A DNA stretch of 64,000 nucleotides. Origin: Amphritea balenae (GTDB taxonomy: Bacteria > Pseudomonadota > Gammaproteobacteria > Pseudomonadales > Balneatricaceae). The notes under the pieces are model-generated. The model saw only the letters and a program-made list of their open reading frames with translations. It did no database searches and was not told where the DNA came from. Of this stretch, positions 60,097-64,000 are shown piece by piece. The stretch is taken from positions 62,001-126,000 of the forward strand of contig NZ_RQXV01000005.1 of NCBI RefSeq assembly GCF_003858655.1, written 5' to 3'. A program made the position numbers and the translations under genes. Every line of letters begins with the position of its first letter. The first letter of the stretch is position 1.

Positions 60097-62214
60097 TCAG
60101 GCATTTGCCTGATTCTGTCCACCCACTGTTGCAATAATCGTCACCCGTTTGTTTTCCGGGATCTCCTGATAGGAAAGCACACTGATTTGATGCTCTCCAT
60201 AGCGTACAAATTTGGCCAATAACGGTCTGATAGGCGCAGCAACCAATACGATTGATGCTCGACCCGCTATTTCCTGCTGCTGTGCAACACCCGCCAAAGA
60301 GGATTGCAGCCGCTCAGCCATTGTCGGTTCTATAACCAACCCTTCACTACCACCGTCGCCCTGCTGAACCGAGCCCAACAGTAACTGTTCCAATTGAGGA
60401 TCCAGTGTTATAACCGGCAGTTCATCATCAGCCCCGATTATGTTCTGCACAATCATTCTTGATAATGACACCCTTACCGCTGCAGTTAAAGCCAACGGGT
60501 CCTGAGTTCGCGCCACCGCCTCAGCCAGGGACTCGGTAATAGTCCTGAAATCCCGGACTGGCACTTGCTCCATCAACAAATTCTGCAGTACTTTCAACAG
60601 TGTACTCACAGAAAGCCTATTTGGAATCAGCTCTTCTACCAGTTTGGGGGATGTTTTTGTCAAAAGATCCAATAATTTCTGGACTTCATCATGTCCCAGC
60701 AATTCATGGGAGTGGGCCTGCAATATCTGATTCAGATGAGTAGCTACGACTGTACCCGCATCTACAACGGTATAACCCAGGGTTTGCGCCTGTTCTTTCT
60801 GGCTCTGCTCAACCCAAACTGCATCCAACCCAAAAGCAGGATCTTTTACCTCAATACCTTTTAGTACACCAAACACCTGACCGGGGTTTATTGCCAATTC
60901 CCGATCCGGATAAACCTCAGACTCACCGACCGAAACCCCCATCAGCGTTATACGATAAGCTCCCGGCATAAGATCCAGATTGTCCCGTATATGCACAGAA
61001 GGAACCAAAAAGCCCAAATCCTGAGACAACTTCTTACGCACCCCCTTGATTCGACTTAACAGCTGCCCGCCCTGAAGCTTATCCACCATAGGTATAAGGC
61101 GATAACCTACTTCAAGGCCGATCATATCAACCGGCATTACATCATCCCAATCCAACTCTTTAACATCCTGATCAGGCTCAGGCTGTTTTGGCTGTTCAGC
61201 TTCAACCGCCGCTTTCTGTGCAGCCTCGGCAAGGTTTTTCTGATAAATAAAATATGCACCGACACCCGCAACCGTTGCTAACGAGAGGAATGCCACATGG
61301 GGCATACCTGGAATCGATCCCATAATGAACAAAATACCAGCCGCTACCGCAAGCGCTTTCGGTGCGCCAAATAACTGACCAATAATTTGCTGCCCCATAT
61401 CCTGAGCGGCATTAACCCGGGTCACCATAATTGCAGCGGCAGTGGAAAGCAGCAATGAAGGAATCTGCGCCACCAGACCATCACCGATGGTTAGCAATGA
61501 ATAATAACGGGCAGCGAGATCAAATGAGAGATCATGCTGCAACATACCAATACCCAGACCACCCAGGATATTAATCACCAATATCAGAATACCCGCAACA
61601 GCATCACCGCGTACAAACTTACTGGCACCATCCATAGAGCCGTAAAAATCAGCTTCCTGGGTAACCTCTTTACGACGATCCTTAGCATCCTCCTGGGTAA
61701 TCAATCCCGCATTAAGGTCAGCATCAATCGCCATCTGCTTACCCGGCATTGCATCCAGTGTAAAGCGAGCACTTACTTCAGATATACGTCCCGCACCTTT
61801 GGTAACCACGACAAAGTTAATAATTACCAAAATCAGAAAGACCACCAGACCTACGACATAATTACCACCGATAACTACTTCACCAAAGGCTTCAATAACC
61901 TTACCGGCGGCATCCCCTCCCTCATGACCGTAGAGTAGAACGACCCGCGTCGAGGCAACGTTTAATGCCAACCGCATCAGGGTCGCTATAAGCAAAATTG
62001 TCGGGAAAACAGCAAAATCCAGCGGCCGCATAGAATAGACACACACCAGCAGGACTACGATAGAAAGCGCGATATTGAAGGTAAAGAGCACGTCCAGAAG
62101 AAAGGGTGGCATAGGCAATGTAACCATTGCCAGCACCACCAACAGCAGAAAAGGTATACCTAAATTCCCTTTTCCTACACTGCGAACGTTGTTGTATATT
62201 GCCGCTCTGTCCAC
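60097..62214 (-). CDS. flhA: Flagellar export gate protein FlhA
   Basis: A 705-residue export-gate protein: eight N-terminal membrane helices (about 20-320), with the LNVASTRVVLLYG segment and the KGAGRISEVSARFTLDAMPGKQMAIDADLNAG FHIPEP-family block, and the C-terminal nonameric cytoplasmic domain. The start appears to be GTG (62214). It is preceded by a sigma-54 type promoter and FleQ-like boxes in a 231-bp gap. Confidence 0.96.
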   Translation of the reverse strand: MDRAAIYNNVRSVGKGNLGIPFLLLVVLAMVTLPMPPFLLDVLFTFNIALSIVVLLVCVYSMRPLDFAVFPTILLIATLMRLALNVASTRVVLLYGHEGGDAAGKVIEAFGEVVIGGNYVVGLVVFLILVIINFVVVTKGAGRISEVSARFTLDAMPGKQMAIDADLNAGLITQEDAKDRRKEVTQEADFYGSMDGASKFVRGDAVAGILILVINILGGLGIGMLQHDLSFDLAARYYSLLTIGDGLVAQIPSLLLSTAAAIMVTRVNAAQDMGQQIIGQLFGAPKALAVAAGILFIMGSIPGMPHVAFLSLATVAGVGAYFIYQKNLAEAAQKAAVEAEQPKQPEPDQDVKELDWDDVMPVDMIGLEVGYRLIPMVDKLQGGQLLSRIKGVRKKLSQDLGFLVPSVHIRDNLDLMPGAYRITLMGVSVGESEVYPDRELAINPGQVFGVLKGIEVKDPAFGLDAVWVEQSQKEQAQTLGYTVVDAGTVVATHLNQILQAHSHELLGHDEVQKLLDLLTKTSPKLVEELIPNRLSVSTLLKVLQNLLMEQVPVRDFRTITESLAEAVARTQDPLALTAAVRVSLSRMIVQNIIGADDELPVITLDPQLEQLLLGSVQQGDGGSEGLVIEPTMAERLQSSLAGVAQQQEIAGRASIVLVAAPIRPLLAKFVRYGEHQISVLSYQEIPENKRVTIIATVGGQNQANA

Positions 62215-62249
62215 TCAGATACCACTGTTTGTATACCGGACACTGACAC

Positions 62250-62345
62250 TAAAGCGTCAAAAAAACATCAGGAAATACGGTTAATTAAGTCAATCACAAA
62301 ATTAGCATTAAATCGGCACCAAAACATCAAAATTTTGACGCTTTA
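62250..62345. repeat. 13-bp inverted repeat in the flhA leader
   Basis: TAAAGCGTCAAAA (62250-62262) and TTTTGACGCTTTA (62333-62345) are perfect inverted copies 70 bp apart, both within the predicted flhA leader. They contain the GTCAA half-sites of FleQ-like boxes and could also pair in the transcript. Confidence 0.75.
62326..62339. promoter_or_regulatory. FleQ-box-like palindrome downstream of the flhA promoter
   Basis: ATCAAAATTTTGAC (62326-62339) resembles the FleQ consensus GTCAAT-N2-ATTGAC and contains a perfect 12-bp palindrome TCAAAATTTTGA. Further half-sites GTCAA lie at 62256-62260 and GTCAAT at 62289-62294. All are downstream of the predicted transcription start, an atypical position known for FleQ at Pseudomonas flhA. 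Confidence 0.5.
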
Positions 62346-62375
62346 TCAACCATAATGAGCTATTAGGGTAAAAAT

Positions 62376-62390
62376 GCAAGAATCCCGCCA
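62376..62390 (-). promoter_or_regulatory. Sigma-54 (-24/-12) promoter of the flhA operon
   Basis: The minus strand reads TGGCGGGATTCTTGCAT, matching the consensus TGGCACG-N4-TTGCW except at two bases in the -24 block, with the correct GG-to-GC spacing. It lies in the flhB-flhA gap, predicting a start near 62364 and a leader of about 150 nt before flhA. In Pseudomonas flhA is RpoN/FleQ-dependent. Confidence 0.75.
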
Positions 62391-62445
62391 AAAGACTATC
62401 AGGCAGGATGAAATCAAAGAGCTGTTATCCGAAAGACTGCATTAC

Positions 62446-63582
62446 CTAGTCATCTCGCCTGAACTCAGTAGGGATATCAGGGTTTTCATCAAGCTCTTTG
62501 GGGCGTGGCCCCTGACGCTGCTTATGCCGCTGCAACTGGAAGACATAAGCCAGTACTTCAGCGACAGCCTTAAACAACCCGGCAGGAATCTCATCGTCTA
62601 ACTCAGTGGAATAGTAAATTGCCCGGGCTAAGGCGGGTGACGATAACACGGCTATATCATGCTCAACGGCTATCTCACGAATTTTAAGGGCAACGAAGTC
62701 CGCTCCTTTGGCCACCATAATTGGCGCCCCACCACCAGACTGATCATATTTCAACGCGACTGCGTAATGGGTAGGGTTAGTAATAACAACATCAGCATCA
62801 GGCACCGCCGACATCATCTGACGCTGTGAAATTTCGCGCTGTAACTGTCTTATACGACCTTTTACTTCAGGCTTACCTTCTGTATTTTTGAATTCATCTT
62901 TAACTTCCTGAAGGGTCATTTTCAGTTTTTTTGTATAGTCGTATATCTGAAAAGGTACATCTACCAACACAATCAAAATAAGAGTAGAGCTCATTATCAG
63001 AAAAGCCCAGATAACAATCTCTGTCGCATGGGACATAGCAGGTGCTACCGCTTGCGAGCCTAACGAAAACAATGCCTCCTTTGAGGCCATCAGCACAAAA
63101 AATGAGAGCGAGCCCACGACAAGAAACTTTGCCAGCGCCTTAAACAGCTCAATCAGCGCTTTAAGCGACACCATCCGCTTAATACCTGCCAAAGGATCGA
63201 TACGACTAAACTTTGGTGCCATCGACTTAGCACTCAGATTCCAACCACCCAGAGCTATAGGCCCAACAATAGCAGCGACAAGAACAATCATAAAAAAGCC
63301 AAGGAAAGCCTGAAGCGCCTCAGATAACGAATACCCCAGATGAGCCAGCATCAACGAAGGATCAACCACTGATTGCCGATCCAGAGCAAAGTTATAGCGC
63401 ATCATGCCGGCCATTTTATCGGTCACCAGACCACCAAATATCAACGCGGCGCCGCCTGCTGCTAACAACAGTATTGTGGTTGCCAACTCCTTTGAGCGGG
63501 CGACATCACCTTTCTCTTTGGCGTCACGCAGACGCTTGGCCGTGGGCTCTTCTGTTTTTTCCTGACCGCTATCCTCAGCCAT
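62446..63582 (-). CDS. flhB: Flagellar export switch protein FlhB
   Basis: A 378-residue FlhB: MAEDSGQEKTEEPTAKRLRDAKEKG start, four membrane helices (about 30-210), and the autocleavage site in VVITNPTHYAVALKYD (NPTH, about residues 269-272). The C-domain continues to residue 378. Three bp after fliR. A free-standing homologue of its C-domain is encoded beside fliK in the same window. Confidence 0.97.
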   Translation of the reverse strand: MAEDSGQEKTEEPTAKRLRDAKEKGDVARSKELATTILLLAAGGAALIFGGLVTDKMAGMMRYNFALDRQSVVDPSLMLAHLGYSLSEALQAFLGFFMIVLVAAIVGPIALGGWNLSAKSMAPKFSRIDPLAGIKRMVSLKALIELFKALAKFLVVGSLSFFVLMASKEALFSLGSQAVAPAMSHATEIVIWAFLIMSSTLILIVLVDVPFQIYDYTKKLKMTLQEVKDEFKNTEGKPEVKGRIRQLQREISQRQMMSAVPDADVVITNPTHYAVALKYDQSGGGAPIMVAKGADFVALKIREIAVEHDIAVLSSPALARAIYYSTELDDEIPAGLFKAVAEVLAYVFQLQRHKQRQGPRPKELDENPDIPTEFRRDD

Positions 63583-63584
63583 AT

Positions 63585-64000
63585 TTAGAGCCCTATACCA
63601 AGGATCTGATCAATATAGTCTAAAGCGATCGACGTAAAACGCTGATATTGCCCTAAAAAACCTTCGAGGCTGACCCAGGTAATCAACAATCCCATCATCA
63701 TTGTGAAAGGAAAACCGATAGCAAAGATATTTAACTGTGGCGCAGCCTTAGTCATCACGCCAAAAGCAAAGTTGATAACCAAGAGCGCAGTAACGGCCGG
63801 CAGCGCCATGAGTAATGAACTAGAAATCATCCAACTACCCGATTTTGCCATTGCCAGATAACTTGAAACGGGCAACCCACCGTCGGCAACAGGCAATACA
63901 TAAAAACTACGGGCAAGCACTTCAAAAAGAACCAGGTGACCATTAAAAGCCAAAAACAGCAGCATCACCATGGTCAGATAGAACTGTGAAAGAACTACCA
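63585..64000 (-). CDS. fliR: Flagellar export protein FliR, C-terminal part (5' end outside window)
   Basis: The last about 138 residues of FliR, with hydrophobic segments and the family pattern MAKSGSWMISSSLLMALPAVTALL and INFAFGVMTKAAPQLNIFAIGFP. The frame is open through the right-hand edge of the window (reading VVLSQFYLT before the first internal Met), so the N-terminal half lies beyond base 64000. Part of the export gate with FliP and FliQ. Confidence 0.94.
   Translation of the reverse strand, partial: VVLSQFYLTMVMLLFLAFNGHLVLFEVLARSFYVLPVADGGLPVSSYLAMAKSGSWMISSSLLMALPAVTALLVINFAFGVMTKAAPQLNIFAIGFPFTMMMGLLITWVSLEGFLGQYQRFTSIALDYIDQILGIGL

Noticed and set aside
62374-62601. A 75-residue plus-strand frame between flhA and flhB
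   Set aside because: Most of it is antisense to the conserved end of flhB, and its start lies on the sigma-54 promoter; no family features.

Overview
The window is chromosomal DNA of a polar-flagellated marine gammaproteobacterium. It is probably of the Oceanospirillales/Pseudomonadales type (Amphritea, Neptunomonas or Marinobacterium are the kind of genus I have in mind; this is inference from gene order, not a search). The main pointers are the order apaH-glpE-cca-(folate genes)-plsY/tsaD-rpsU-yqeY-dnaG-rpoD, the Pseudomonas-like cluster flhB-flhA-flhF-fleN-fliA-cheY-cheZ-cheA-cheB-motC-motD-parA-parP, and a full ccmABCDEFGHI cytochrome c maturation operon.

Layout. 1-9.3 kb: housekeeping genes: the end of apaH, glpE, cca, a PTR1-like pteridine reductase, an M48 protease/LemA pair, folB-folK, plsY, tsaD, rpsU and yqeY. 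9.4-13.5 kb: dnaG and rpoD, completing the macromolecular-synthesis operon. 13.65-14.62 kb: a tRNA-Ile2 (CAU) gene followed by a long tandem array in which every 90- or 93-bp unit carries a copy of the 3' half of that tRNA. This is the most unusual element of the window. 14.7-31.2 kb: a surface-polysaccharide (O-antigen or capsule type) cluster on the minus strand. Its outer ends encode precursor enzymes (rfbBDAC and a sugar aminotransferase at the right; a UDP-sugar 4,6-dehydratase, epimerase/reductase and initiating phosphoglycosyltransferase at the left). The visibly A+T-rich middle encodes glycosyltransferases, a flippase, two methyltransferases and an ATP-grasp enzyme. 31.4-39.5 kb: mnmC, a CBS-domain protein, a DUF4126 membrane protein, yheU, a lysozyme-fold-like lipoprotein, ligA and zipA. 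39.6-46.6 kb: the ccm operon. 46.7-64 kb: flagellar and chemotaxis genes, ending in a fliR gene cut by the window edge.

How the genes fit together. folB, folK and the pteridine reductase serve folate or pterin synthesis. rpsU-yqeY-dnaG-rpoD links translation, replication and transcription initiation. The polysaccharide cluster has the enzymes for dTDP-rhamnose, a dTDP-amino sugar and a UDP-6-deoxy-HexNAc, a plausible initiating transferase and a Wzx-type flippase, but I found no Wzy polymerase in it. CcmA-I build periplasmic c-type cytochromes. The flagellar part contains a good sigma-54 promoter in front of flhA with candidate FleQ boxes placed downstream of it.

Repeats are a theme. There are 50-bp repeats running out of the dnaG stop codon, a pentapeptide repeat inside DnaG, the tRNA-half array behind rpoD, and near-identical GAGCCA hexanucleotide tracts in both zipA and the CheW-like parP gene. 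All family assignments are from reading protein motifs; no database search was possible.
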